The notes: generated by a model not told the origin, from the letters alone. A stretch of DNA of 64,000 nucleotides from Chrysopilus asiliformis (GCA_964034945.1 OZ035960.1:78649331-78713330); one strand, 5' to 3'; positions 10,971-22,493 are shown, numbered from the stretch's first letter. Made by a program: numbers and translations.

Positions 10971-11904
10971 GCTACTTCGGAGGAAGACTGTCACAACTCA
11001 AAAATTGTAAATTTTGGGAAATGACGTTTTAAAGTTATTCTGATATTTTGTGTTAGTATTTTTATACCCGTATGGTGAAACCAAAGGGTATATTAACTTT
11101 GCTTTACCGTTTGTAACGCCAAGATCCCGTCATCACACACAAAAATGAATTACACCAGTGTGTTTAGAATGATAAAAAAAAATTGAATTTTCCATGTCCG
11201 TCCGTCCGTCTGTCTGTGGCGCGGATTGCAGGCGCACGGATTGAGCTAGAGACTTGAAATTTTGCGCAGATTCGTTTTTCGTAAAATGCGAGGCTAAGTT
11301 CGTTAATGGGCAAAAATGGGCCATACGAACGAAAACGATTTTTGCGAATATCTCAAAAACGGTACATCTTATCAAAAAAGTCCAAGAACAAAAGTTATTA
11401 TGGATATTATTCTACATAAATCTCCCATACATCAAAATCCGATTGGAATAAATTTTAAAAAATCTTATTGGAAAGTTTGACTTCATAGTGGAATTTTGAT
11501 AAAACTCTTCGCCATTCACTTAAATCACCATACGGGTTTTCAATAATTGCCAGATTGGCAATTATAGCTTTTGTTATGTTTGATAGAAAATATCTACAGT
11601 AACAAGCTTTTGCATGGTTAATAGTACTAACTTTTAAGCAAATTTTACTTAGGTTTCACCATCCTAACACCTTTTACAGCCCAAAAAAATTGATTTATGA
11701 CAGTTTTTCTTAAATTTTTTTTATTTGTTTTTTAAGTTGTGACAGTCTTCCTCCGAAGTAGCGACATCTGCTCTCTGGTGGCCAAAATTATAAGTTACAA
11801 TTGTGACACTTTTCTACAACAAAGTATACCATAATTACCACTCTTCCGCACCTTTAGTACAAATTCGACATTTTTTGAGTTGTGACAGTCTTCCTCCGAA
11901 GTAG
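10971..11904. repeat. Inverted repeat GCTACTTCGGAGGAAGACTG with an extra right copy
   Basis: A 28-bp sequence at 10971-10998 occurs inverted at 11735-11762 and again at about 11877-11904. The first pair flanks the Helentron at 11061-11581, so the Helentron may have inserted into a TIR element. A CTGCTCTCTG motif also lies outside both ends. No TSD was recognised. Confidence 0.65.
11061..11581 (+). mobile_element. Non-autonomous Helentron (DINE/HINE-type)
   Basis: The 5' end TATACCCGTATGG...CCAAAGGGTATA carries the short inverted motif TATACCC/GGGTATA, followed by a GTCC/GTCT microsatellite (about 11193-11217). A perfect 3' hairpin AATTGCCA-GAT-TGGCAATT lies shortly before the TTTTGTTATGTT end. 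This order (inverted 5' motif, GTCY microsatellite, 3' stem-loop) is the known layout of Drosophila DINE-1-type elements. Related copies lie at 30.9-32.9 kb. Confidence 0.82.
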
Positions 11905-12043
11905 CGATATGTCATAAGCATTTACGAGAAGTATACATATTTCACCAACCGAATTAATAGCCTGTGCGAATTATTTAGAAATTTCCGGATCAAGAATTTC
12001 TACTGTTCTGGATTTATTGAAAATGCGAAATGGTTTTCGACTG

Positions 12044-12659
12044 GGAGCAGAAAACTTTAAACAAATAAGTTTTTGCAAAATAAGAACCACCCAATGGATA
12101 TCTTACATAAAAAAAAACTACAAAGTAAAAGTATCAAAGTTGACTTTCTGACCATAAAGCGAATAAGTTAATCGAACAAAACAAAAATATCATGAATTTA
12201 AAGCAAAGCTTAGTACGCTAGTTTTTACTTCTTCCGAAGCATATTCTTTGGTGTACTTAACAATTACCCAAATTAATTTAGTTCACCGAAGTATTAAAAG
12301 TTGGTGATTATTTAGCTAGATGACCCAGATATTGTTTTTTTCTTTCACCATTATCAGATTATCTATTACAAAAGAAAATTAATTTATTACATAAACATAA
12401 AAAGTTGTTATTCAATGTTTATAACACACTATTACATCAAAAAAAAGTCATAATCAGTACCACTTTCAATTCAAGTCATCACAAACTCTTTGAAACATAT
12501 AGAAGGGTGAAAGGAATGCACTTTGAAGAGTAATTGTTGTAATAAAATCTAAAATAATGAGATTGTAAAAAGAAAGTAAGAAATGAAAAGTAACAAAATC
12601 GAAAAGTAGACTTCATAAATATAAGAAGTTTTCAGATAAGTGAATGTATCCACAATTTG
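12044..12659. other. Upstream region of the VP-rich gene, no gene seen
   Basis: AT-rich sequence with no coding block or transposon end that I can support. It probably contains upstream control sequence for the gene at 12694. Confidence 0.4.
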
Positions 12660-12697
12660 TATATAAACTTGATTATACTTTTCGATTTATGTTAGTC
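12660..12697 (+). promoter_or_regulatory. TATA box and start site of the first VP-rich gene
   Basis: TATATAAA at 12660-12667 lies about 30 bases before GTTAGTCT, an initiator-like site around 12694. The ATG follows at 12736, giving a short 5' leader. This spacing is standard for an RNA polymerase II TATA promoter. Confidence 0.7.
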
Positions 12698-12735
12698 TCT
12701 TCAAAAGCTTCTACAGAGTCAAAAATTTCTTTAAA

Positions 12736-13323
12736 ATGGTAAGTGATTTTATAATAAATGTCATAATAAATCGGAAGAGTAAAATGCACTGTTTTTAATA
12801 TTTTAAGGTTAATATATACAACATGATTGGACTTTTCGTTTATATTATCTCACTAGTCCATGCAGGTGTGATATACGGATCAAACGATAGTGGTGGATAT
12901 TCATATAATAATTACGGAAATGGTGGGTTTAACAATGATCACGGAGATAGTTCTAACGTCCAGTACTTAGGCTCATTTGTTGGAAAGCATTCACTTCCAC
13001 CAAAAGTTATTCGTGTAACAAAAACAGTTGCAGTTAAAGTGCCAGTTCCGTATGCAGTACGGATCCCACATCCGATTTCAGTACCCGTTCCAGTAGCAAA
13101 ACCATATCCCGTGCATGTACCAAAAATTGTTAAAATCATGGAGCATATACCGGTACATATAAATTCAAACGAGGGATATCACCATACGGGAATTGAACTT
13201 ACTGAATTGAGTGGTAACAATAGAAATTATGGTGACAATTTCGCTTCTCATTTAGGAAACGAACATGAGCAGGTTCCTTTAAGTTTAAATGCTGAAGTCA
13301 CAGGAAATGGAAATTCTTACTGA
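12736..13323 (+). CDS. VP-rich secreted structural protein, cuticle-like (two exons)
   Basis: The predicted 172-aa protein comes from exon 1 (12736-12738, only the ATG), a 69-bp intron (GTAAGT at 12739 to TTTTAAG at 12807) and exon 2 (12808-13323). The N-terminus MVNIYNMIGLFVYIISLVHA is a good signal peptide, so the product should be secreted. A Gly/Asn/Tyr-rich stretch follows, then a Val-Pro core (KVPVPYAVRIPHPISVPVPV, KPYPVHVPKIVK), then a His/Asn-rich tail. An ATG-only or tiny first exon and Val-Pro repeats are frequent in insect cuticle and eggshell-type structural proteins, but no chitin-binding Rebers-Riddiford consensus is seen. An AATAAA lies at 13641. An alternative start at 12823 would shorten the signal peptide. 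The paralogue-like gene at 22494 shares the layout. Confidence 0.8.
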
Positions 13324-13649
13324 TTTGCTTACTAATTAAATTTGTCAAGTGAATATTGTTGCATATTTTGTTAAGGGAAAAATATAATTGTTACATATTT
13401 TTATAGTTTAGACGTATAGTTATAGTTTATATGTGTGACCGTATTTCGCCTATATCTTTTTTTCCCCGATATAAAATTCAAAACACTGACGAGATGCTGA
13501 TTTGTTATTGTTATTAAATTAAATTTTGAGTTTACCATTAGACTTCTTATTTTGTCCATTATAAAAAAAAATTGATTCTGATATGGCGATATCATAGCTT
13601 GTTCTTCTCTGCAACAAGCAATTTCTGGTCTTGCACAGAAAATAAAACT

Positions 13650-14790
13650 TGATTTGGATTAAGAAAGACTCCTATTATTGCACAAAAAATAGTCTTCAAT
13701 TAAGTTTCTCTTTCATATATGCTTTTTATCTTTTAATTTTTTATCTTGATCGTGTGAATCTGTATCTTTATAGGTAGAAACCAGTGCAATTATGTTGTGA
13801 TCTTACCATTCTAGAAAGTAAATGCACAATTTTCTGCAATTAGGACCCTGATAAGTGCAAAATTTCGTGAAGTGAAAAGTGCACATTTTTTGCTGTTAAA
13901 GGAGTATCGGATAAGCGCAAACCCTCGTAATCGCACAATAAATGTAAGATTTTACCCATGTGCAGTCATCCGGGGATTATTTTTATCTGATGAAGAAAGG
14001 AATTCTTGTGATTGCTCTGCAAAATACGATAAATTGCTGTAATTCGTTGTATCCTGATGAGCTCTTCCAGCTTGTTTAATGTTGATTAACCTTTATTTAA
14101 AGAATATAGAAAACCAATAATATTTTCAAAAAATGCCCTCTCTCCCTGCCGGACGCTCGCATACGTAAAATACTTTAAAAAAACTATGAGTTTTTGAATG
14201 TATGTTACATATTTTTCCCCTGGGGCCTACCCATCGACTTATTATGGTTTCATACCTGAAGGTTAAGAAGCTTGCCGAATGGCCGGGCTGAAAAGTTGTT
14301 CTATCATACCCTCAACAACGTGGGGCTCGTCCACCCCTGATATACTTGTCTCATGCTCTCAAAAAAGCTAGCCGGACACATGAGCCTAAGACATCACAAC
14401 AACACAACAAAGATTTTAAATCCAAAGTAAAATTTAAAAAAATATCCCAGTATCCTAATACACCTAACACCAAAATGCTAACAACGACTAAGAAAACGAA
14501 AAGTAAAATTTAAAAGAGTCATGAGAAATGTTGAAAATGTAACTAATAAAATCGAAACTGAGTACAGAACTTCAGTCGTTTATCTACTATACCTTGAACT
14601 AAATCTACCACGCCCTAAACTAAACTCCTATTTGTTTTGAACACGTGCAACACAAATTAAAATGTATTAAAAATGTACATAATTGCTAGAAATTTGGCGA
14701 CTACTAAAATTTAGCTCTCATTCACTCTCTAAAGTATACTACAAATTGAAATCATGCCTTATCTAAAACTTAAGATTTATGAAAAACTTT
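13650..14790. other. Non-coding, nothing identified
   Basis: No reading frame with recognisable motifs. A somewhat GC-richer patch near 14210-14400 might be part of an old element but shows no domain. Confidence 0.4.
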
Positions 14791-14799
14791 CAGTCCCGG

Positions 14800-17494
14800 A
14801 TCCTTATTTAATTCCGTAAATCTTTAGTGTGGAAAAAGCCAATCCTTTTGCCTTGCAGGTCCTGAATTTCATACGTATAGTGCCCATACGTCGAATAACT
14901 CTACAATTCAGGAATTTTTCGGCCAACTTTACATTGAATACAAATCACTTTGAATAAAGTTCTGCCTATAAATCTCCTATCTAGGTACATACGTCACTTG
15001 CCTTACTCTCATATTGCACCGTTTTTCTACCTCATTGTGAGCTTTAGTTAGATTTTCTTCTTTAGCTTATCCTCAGCTGGTAAAATATTTGCGTCGTCGA
15101 TGCAAAGCTTTTTTAGTTTATCTAGCAGCTCGTAAGATGAACCATGGCAAACCATGTGTTGCCCGAAAAGCACCTAGTAGGGCGAAGTGTCCAAAGACGA
15201 TTGGAATGCACTTCTTAAGGCACACGCTATGTTTCTGATATTTTGGTCCCAATTGCTATGATCTTTCCCAATGTAAGTCCTGATAATTGCTAATAAGGTT
15301 CGATTTACGCGCTCTGATTTGTTAGACTGTGGAGAATACAGAGCGGTTAGCGTGTGTTTGATGCTATTTTCCACAAAAAATGCCTTAATCTCCTTTGCAA
15401 CAAAATGTACGCCATTATCACTTCGTATTGATTCGGGATTGCCAATAATCGAAAACACCTCATGCAAAAATGCGATTATATTGCTAGCAGTAGCTTTTCT
15501 CAGAGGCTTAAAAAGAGGAAATCGAGAAAAATGGTCGAAAAGTGGACGATAAAAAGGAACGTGTTTATACTTGGTTACACTTCGCGGGTAGGGTCCTAAC
15601 AGAGCCACATACATACAAATACTGCCATGGTCTGTCTACCCTTGTCTCAGCATCTTCAGGTTTTCTGGATTCCTCTATGGACTGCTTTAGTTGGATTGTG
15701 GGCATTTATGATCAATATTTTACATCAAACCTTCTGGAATATAAAGCTTCGATATATTTTCTTCCTCCTCTGTTTTACTTCTCGAAAACTTAATCTTTTG
15801 TAGACTAAGTCGTCGAGAATGCATAAATCTGGCAGCGAATCTGCATTATCCAGGACCGTCATTTTAAGTTTGGTATACTCAGGACTGTTGAAATGGATGA
15901 AGTTAAATCGACCTCTACAAGGGACAAAACACCCGGTTTGACATTCTGTGAGCCCTTGCGGTGTTTCATCTCGAAATTATACCTTTGCAGTTCTAAGCTC
16001 CAACTACCTAATTGTCCGCTCAAGTTTTTATAGCTCATTAGCATTGGGGGCTTTAGTGGTCCGTAATGACTGTGAACTTATAGCCCTTAATCAGTGACGT
16101 TTCTTCTAAGGTGCGAGGGTGTTCACTGCACACCCTACTGAAATCCAATATGTATCGGAAATCTATTGTTAATTAATTTCTTTGTTTTGTGCCAATTCTT
16201 TCGACAATTTACCAATGGCAATGGTTGCCTAAAGCACCCGCACCCTACATTACCAACCTGTTTCATTTTCTTTCGATCTTTCGATCTTTCGACCAACCAA
16301 GTGTTCTCCACTTTACAGCGAACCAAAGTAAAAATTGTTTGTGGCCTTCTTTCCTACTCGCCATTTAGCGAAACACACTCGAAACGCAATACCGACTCTT
16401 TCGGTCGTTCGACCGACTCGAGTGTTCTCCAATTTACAGCGCACCAAAGCAAAGTAAAAACACATATGACTAAGTAAAAGTCTATAATAAAAAACGTTTC
16501 ACCGCACACAAAGTTCACAAGAAATAACCGCACACAACGATGAATTTGGGTGCTCCAGAAAAAGCCGCACGGCGAACAGATGCGATGTTGCTTGCTGCTG
16601 GCCGCGATGCTGCGAAACCCGACAATAGAAAACCGACCATCGTATGGCCGTTCGGCTGACGTGCTGATGCGTGTGGGTGTGTGTGCCAAGCAAAACAGCA
16701 ATATTGCTTGCTCATCAGCTCAGTCGGTTTCTGATTTTTCAGGTGTTCAGTTGGCTTTTGTGTATGAGAAATAATTAATTTAATATTATGGCTTGTGAAT
16801 GCGGATGCGCAATCGAAAAATGATTTGAGAAACCATTTTCTCAATTAAATATCGAGGAAAAATTGGATCTTCGTCTATCACGTCCCGGACGTGATCCTGG
16901 ATAAAACTAAGAGTAGACGTCTATATCATTTAACAGAAACTTAATATTGAACACCCTACTGAAAGCAGTACGCCACGTCACTGCCCTTAATGTATTGGCA
17001 GAACGTACAAACACTTTCAACAACCGCAAGGCATTCCAGTTCCGTCACCGTGTAGTTTTGTTGAGCAGAACTCAACTTTTTAGAAATAAACGCTATTGGA
17101 TAATCGAGACCATCATCATCCAACTGGAATATCACCCCACCAATACCATATTTGCTTGCACATAAAAATGACGATTGAAATCGGGATTTGTTAAAATAAG
17201 AGCACTCGTTAGCCGATGTTTTAGCTCATCGAATGCTACTAGCGCCTTCTCAGTCCATATGAACTTTTCCTGTTTTTTCAATAGGTTAGTGATCGGAGCA
17301 GCGACGGTAGCATAATTATCGATAAAGCGCCAATACCATCCTGATAGACCCAAGAAGCTCCTGACTTGTTTAACTTTGGTTGTGGATAGAAACTTTCGAA
17401 TTGCTTGGATTTTCTTTGGATCGGTCAGCAGACAGCCTTCGCCCTTCTTTAAAAAGAAAAGATATGTGGTCAAAACCAAGCGATCAATCACATG
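14800..17494 (-). pseudogene. Ty3/gypsy pol relic: reverse transcriptase end, RNase H, integrase
   Basis: Read on the minus strand, the order is as follows. 17494-17132: end of the reverse transcriptase (LTDPKKIQAIRKF, VRSFLGLSGWYWRFI, FDELKHRLTSALILTNPDF). 17160-15860: RNase H (GIGGVIFQLDDDG, AFISKKLSSAQQNYTVTELE, FTVITDH, LQRYNFEMKHRKGSQNV). 15750-15700: a weak HHCC finger. 15614-15174: integrase core with DHFSRFPLFKPLRKA and IRSDNGVHFVAKE (two of the catalytic D,D,E residues), then SPQSNKSERVNR. Degenerate C-terminal sequence ends near 14800 with a GKRIGFFHT-like motif. The polyprotein normally cleaves into enzymes that copy and integrate the element. Stops and frameshifts are numerous, gag, protease and LTRs are absent, and a hAT splits the RNase H. 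Confidence 0.88.
16092..16983. mobile_element. hAT element in the gypsy RNase H (892 bp)
   Basis: Termini CAGTGACGT and ACGTCACTG are flanked by a perfect 8-bp duplication CCCTTAAT (16084-16091 and 16984-16991). Deleting the element and one duplication restores the RNase H reading frame across YIKGYKFTVITD, which confirms the limits. An internal duplicated block (ACTCGAGTGTTCTCC-like, about 16255-16330 and 16380-16450) is seen. A CACCCTACTGAAA motif lies near both ends. No secure transposase; a short stretch reading IEEKLDLRLSRPGRD near 16850 is weakly hAT-like. Confidence 0.9.
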
Positions 17495-17744
17495 AAAAAT
17501 CGTTTAAAAATATACATATATACATAAAATATATATATATTAAGAAAAATTTTATGGAAATAAATTTGAACAATACATAAAATTTTTGGTGTGTTGGTGT
17601 GTTTAGGCTTATTGGTCAAATTTGATTTGACTACAAAACTTAACACACCGAAATTATATTCACCAACTGTCACACACATAATATTCAAAATAAGATTTTT
17701 TTTTACTAATAAAAAAAATTATAAAGATAGTCTGTAAGAAAAAT

Positions 17745-18069
17745 TGAAAAAAAACACTTTAAAAAACAAGTTTTATAACCTTATACATTTTCAAAATGCA
17801 CTAAAAAGTAAAAAACAAGTTCAAAGTTTCACAAAAAATGTTTTTATAAATTGCGTGTTGTTGTGAAAGTATAAAGTGTGCTGCGTTGCACAGTATGAAA
17901 CCGCTATTACAGATTCAAGAGCAAATGCAACGTCACACACTTTATACTTTCACAACAACACGCAATTTATAAAAACATTTTTTGTGAAACTTTGAACTTG
18001 TTTTTTACTTTTTAGTGCATTTTGAAAGTGTATAAGGTTATAAAACTTGTTTTTTAAAGTGTTTTTTTT
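17745..18069. repeat. Long near-perfect hairpin, arms about 135 bp
   Basis: The arm 17745-17884 is repeated in reverse complement at 17934-18069 with only one or two mismatches, around a 49-base loop (17885-17933). It is a foldback-type MITE or recent inverted duplication. A transcript through it would fold into a long double-stranded RNA. No TSD was found. Confidence 0.9.
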
Positions 18070-18109
18070 TATTTTATACTTTTTAGTCTTGAATTAGCCT
18101 ACCAAAAAC

Positions 18110-19535
18110 CTCCAGAAAAGATCTTTCGCGGGAAATTTGAGCAAAAGGAAACTCACGTTATGCTTGCAGGACATTCCGTTATCCTTACAGAATTTTAAAT
18201 GTCAGAATCGGATTCAGCGACCCCAAAAACCCCCTAATGCCATTTTTCCCGGAAAAAATGGGAAAAGGATATGTGCGTCATCCTTACAGGACCTTCCGTT
18301 TTGAATTTTGAAAATCTAACACCGAATTCGTGATCAGCGACCCCGAAAACCCCCTGATGCCAGTTTTTCCCGGGAAAAATGGGAAAAAGGATATTTGCGT
18401 TATCCTTACAGGACCTTGCGTTTTGAATTTTGAAAATCTAACACCGAATTAGTGATCAGCGACCCCGAAAACCTCCTGATGCCAGTTTTTCCCGGAAAAA
18501 ATGGGAAAAAGGATATTTGCGTTATCCTTACAGGACCTTCCGTTTTGAATTTTGAAAATCTAACACTGAATTCGTGATCAGCGACCCCGAAAACCCCCTA
18601 ATGCCATTTTTTCCCGGAAAAAATGGGAAAAAAGATATTTGCGTTATCATTACAGGGCCTTCCGTTTCGAATTTTGAAAATCTAACACCGAATTCGTGAT
18701 CAGCGACCCCGAAAATCCCCTAATGCCATTTTTCCCGGAAAAAATGGGAACAAGGATATTTGCGTTATCCTTACAGGACCTTCCGTTTTGAATTTTGAAA
18801 ATCTAACACCGAATTCGTGATCAGCGACCCCGAAAACCCCCTGGTGCCAGTTTTTCCCGGGAAAAATGGGAAAAAGGATATTTGCGTTATCCTTACAGGA
18901 CCTTCCGTTTTGAATTTTGAAAATCTAACACCGAATTCGTGATCAGCGACCCCGAAAACCCCCTGGTGCTAGTTTTTCCCGGGAAAAATGGGAAAAAGGA
19001 TATTTGCGTTATCCTTACAGGACCTTCCGTTTTGAATTTTGAAAATCTAACACCGAATTCGTGATCAGCGACCCCGAAAATCCCCTAATGCCATTTTTCC
19101 CGGAAAAAATGGGAAAAAGGATATTTGCGTTATCCTTACAGGACCTTCCGTTTTGAATTTTGAAAATCTAACACCGAATTCGTGATCAGCGACCCCGAAA
19201 ACCCCCTGGTGCCAGTTTTTCCCGGGAAAAATGGGAAAAAGGATATTTGCGTTATCCTTACAGGACCTTCCGTTTTGAATTTTGAAAATCTAACACCGAA
19301 TTCGTGATCAGCGACCCCGAAAACCCCCTGGTGCCAGTTTTTCCCGGGAAAAATGGGAAAAAGGATATTTGCGTTATCCTTACAGGACCTTCCGTTTTGA
19401 ATTTTGAAAATCTAACACCGAATTCGTGATCAGCGACCCCGAAAACCCCCTAATACAATTTTTTCCCGGAAAAGATGGGAAAAAGGATATTTGCGTTATC
19501 CTTACAGGACCTTCCATTATCCTTACAAGGATGGA
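18110..19535 (-). repeat. 122-bp tandem satellite, about 12 units
   Basis: A unit containing GTGATCAGCGACCCCGAAAA and TTATCCTTACAGGACCTTCC repeats every 121-122 bases (TGATCA spacings from 18332: 122, 122, 122, 121, 122, 122, 121, 122, 122). The middle units are almost identical and the first and last diverge. The same unit, inverted, fills the Helitrons at 56.1-56.5 kb and 60.6-62.1 kb. Helitron ends are not found around this array. Open frames here are repeat artefacts. Confidence 0.95.
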
Positions 19536-19748
19536 GTAGTAAAAATATTGAACTGTCACCGGAACTACGCAAGGTGACAAAATTTCATCTTCCTAGGTTG
19601 CATAGTTTCGGAGATATAAGGTTCCAAAGATTCCAGAGAAAGACACATAGCCACATAAGTCGCAACACTTCAACTTAATAGAAAGTGTATAAAAATGAAT
19701 CAAACTACACAAAGCAAGTTGAAATAATTTTTGTTTAGATTATAAGTA

Positions 19749-20762
19749 CACAGTTAAAATTTTTTAACACATTTATGTGTTCCATGGTGTCCAAACCGAA
19801 AAAAGTGTTACTTTAGCACTGGATCTCAGTGTTGAATCATTGAGACTTTTAAGTGTCATTTTAGATAAACACTTAAAGTGTTAAAAAATTTTAACACTTA
19901 TCAGTCTTGGGAAAAACAAAATCAATTTGGTAATTTTTTTTTCATTTTTATCGAATTAAAAGACTTACATGAAATGCATCTAACTATTATTCATTGTTTT
20001 TAATAAAAAAATGAATAAAAATAATAAAAAAGAAGAAAAAAAAATTCGCGTGTAGCACCGTATGGAATTTGAACCGTCGTGTTTTTGGTTTCTGACATCT
20101 TTCGCTTGTGAGTTCTGCGCGCCTTGCCCACTGGGCTGCTTGCTCCTTTCGCGGAGCATAGTTAAAATGCAACATGGTTTTTATTGTTTTTATTTTTAAC
20201 AATATTAATTATTAGTAATAAAAATGGTTATTATTCATAATTTTTATTTAAAATATATTATTTTTATTTAAAAAATAATAATAAATTTAAAAAAAAACCC
20301 TAAAAACAGAAAAAAAATCCGTTGCGCCCGATCTCGACTCGATTTTTTTTTCACATTTTTTATGAAAATTAAAATTGTTATTATATTTTTATTTTTTTAA
20401 TATTTTTTTGAACCCATATTTAACTGATTTATCCAAGACGTTTTGATTAAATTTGCCATATTTTTCTTTCTGTATAGTAACATTATTTTTGAGAAAATAA
20501 AACTTAGTACTACATCATTTCCAATTACCTTCAGATCTATAAAGAATTTCATTTTAAAACATTCAAGTCCCAATTTGTTTGAAACTCGAAAGTGTTAAAG
20601 TCAGTTAACTCCCTACAAGGTGTAACCTTAACACTTCAATGTGTTATTATTTTTTTACACATTTCAAAGGTGCTAAAGTGATATTTATAAGTGTTAAAAA
20701 TTAACACTTTTTCTTTGAGACTAGAATAAATTTGACACTGACGGGTCAAATTTCTAACTGTG
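19749..20762. mobile_element. TA-flanked TIR element (1,014 bp)
   Basis: The left end CACAGTTAAAATTTTTTAAC pairs with the right end (inverse of CACAGTTAGAAATTTGACC). TA flanks both sides (19747-19748 and 20763-20764). Both subterminal regions are full of AAGTGTTA/TAACACTT motifs. No transposase is visible. Tc1/mariner-type by target site. It contains the tRNA-like segment below. Confidence 0.75.
20050..20146 (-). other. tRNA-like segment with A-box and B-box (tRNA pseudogene or SINE head)
   Basis: On the minus strand, GCAGCCCAGTGGGCAAGGCG resembles a tRNA D-arm/A-box, and GGTTCAAATTCC (20064-20075) resembles the T-arm/B-box about 45-50 bases downstream. That spacing suits a class II (Leu/Ser-like) tRNA or a tRNA-derived promoter. 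The anticodon arm and acceptor pairing are not convincing, so I do not call a functional tRNA. The moderately GC-rich patch stands out from the AT-rich element around it. Confidence 0.4.
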
Positions 20763-20987
20763 TAGATAGAAGAGAAAAGTATGAAATAAAAGAAATCAAA
20801 CATTTATAAACTAGAATTAAAGCCCGTCATATGATGGGTGACTACAATCTTGGTAGGAATTCCGTAAGGTCACAGGCGACTGACAATTCGATGACTTTTC
20901 AAGTTGATCACCAGATTGCTCCAACAGTTCAGGAGATAGCAACAGAGGGGTTTTCTGGCGAGGGATGAGATTTGATTTTGTTGACCT

Positions 20988-21229
20988 CAAGGCCCAATTA
21001 ACCATAGGGCTAATTGGGCTACAGCCCAGGGGCGCCATCGATCCGAGGCGATGAAATTTTGATTGCCTTTTTTAAATTTTCTTTATATTTAGCGTATCTG
21101 TAATTTAAGTTAGTACTGTGTTTTGAATTAAAGAATATTTAAAAAAAAATTGAATTTTTACAATAAAACTATGTAAGGGTGCAAAATTTTATTTAGCCCA
21201 GGGCGCTCAAACTTGTTAATACGGCTCTG
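20988..21229. mobile_element. hAT-type MITE (242 bp)
   Basis: Ends CAAGGCCCAATTAAC and the inverse of CAGAGCCGTATTAAC are flanked by a perfect 8-bp duplication GTTGACCT (20980-20987 and 21230-21237). Both ends continue into an inverted AGCCCAGGG(G)CGC motif. There is no coding capacity. Confidence 0.88.
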
Positions 21230-21237
21230 GTTGACCT

Positions 21238-22404
21238 ATTTTTAATCAAAAAAAGCAGTTAAGTTTGTTTTATGATTATTAATTAAAAATAATCATAAAA
21301 CAAACTCTGAAAGGTTAAGTAAAAACAATAATACTAAAATATCAGAATTAGTAATAATAAAATGTAAAAAAAAATTGTTCTTACCATACCCAATTTTTTA
21401 TAACATATATATAACACAGGAGGAAGGTGTATGGGATCGCATATTTAAATGAAAATTAAAAAACGTAGAATGAAAATGAACAATACACAATCCGGTATTC
21501 CCTTAATAATTAACGGAAATGTCCAGGGTGAAAATACGTTGAAGAAATATAAAAGGTACATAATTTAGATTTAGCTTCGCATAAATCAATAAAAATTTAT
21601 TGATGATATGACGGGGCGGTCGTATCTGTCAGTTCATTTCGATCTTACTGCGGATCGGAAATTCTAGAGTCCGTCCGAGAAAACGCAGAGGTGCGAAAAC
21701 GCGTATCGAACATTCCAGAAACCCGACCGAAGACAAACTCGTACTGAAAATGCCAGAGTCCGGCTGACAAACAACAAACTGAAAGCGAAACAAAAATCCT
21801 GCAAGTGGAGATGACCGCTTTTTGCACCGAGGTCTTCTATTTGAATGTTGTTTATAAAATTCAAAATATTTTTTCTAGTAATAGTAGATTTACTTTTATT
21901 ATTAAAACTTAAAGCACATGCACCAAAACAGCCCGAAAATATTACTAAATACTGAAATACTGTCACTAACAACTTAAAAATTAATTTTTATGTGTGTCGC
22001 AATTATTATTATTTGTTTATTAATATTGAACGTTTGTAATATTTAATTTAAAACTTAAATTTAAAATTTTAAAACCACACTCGATATTACACATATGATT
22101 GATGAAATCAAACTTGTAAATACAAACCTACCAATAGCAACACCGTGCTGAAGAAAGTGCTGTTATACATATTATAAACATCAAAAAATCTTCTGCTTTC
22201 CAAATGGATTTTAATTAAATATAATAATTTTGACAATGTGAAAAATGTAGAAAGTATATTGTGTTAAATTGGCCGCTACATAATTTGACAACGATTTGCT
22301 CCGAAACATTATTGAACGAATTAATCATATTTTTTTGTTTTCTTTGATGGAACTGATTGTGAAACGCATGAAGAAATCTAATGGAAATGGACGTAGAAAT
22401 TATT
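21238..22404. other. Non-coding; short hairpin near 21264-21306
   Basis: An inverted repeat with 18-19 bp arms (AGTTTGTTTTATGATTATT and its inverse) lies around 21264-21306. The rest is AT-rich with no supported gene. The last few hundred bases are presumably the upstream region of the gene at 22494. Confidence 0.5.
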
Positions 22405-22445
22405 TATAAAAGAGTAAACGAGTCTCCAAATGTTTTATTATCATC
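22405..22445 (+). promoter_or_regulatory. TATA box of the second VP-rich gene
   Basis: TATAAAA at 22405-22411 is followed about 30 bases later by TTATTATCATCA (a plausible start site at 22437-22443). The ATG is at 22494. Confidence 0.65.
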
Positions 22446-22493
22446 AACATTTTTGACACCTAAAATATCAAGAAGATTTGAGACTAACAAAAA

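Larger units (their letters stand above)
10725..12043 (+). repeat. About 49-bp direct repeat bracketing a 1.2-kb segment
   Basis: Positions 10725-10773 and 11996-12043 share ATTTATTGAAAATGCGAAAT and the following TGGTTTTCGACTG without change, plus a similar preceding stretch. The bracketed segment holds the inverted repeats and Helentron below. It could be a local duplication or short terminal repeats of an unknown element. Confidence 0.6.

Noticed and set aside
15319..15793. Plus-strand open frames over the gypsy integrase
   Set aside because: The conserved D,D,E-type integrase motifs are on the minus strand; these are shadows.
16354..16844. Several overlapping frames inside the 892-bp hAT
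   Set aside because: No consistent transposase motif in any of them; they are mutually overlapping on both strands.
20050..20146. Functional tRNA gene
   Set aside because: A-box and B-box resemblances only; acceptor and anticodon stems do not pair convincingly by eye.
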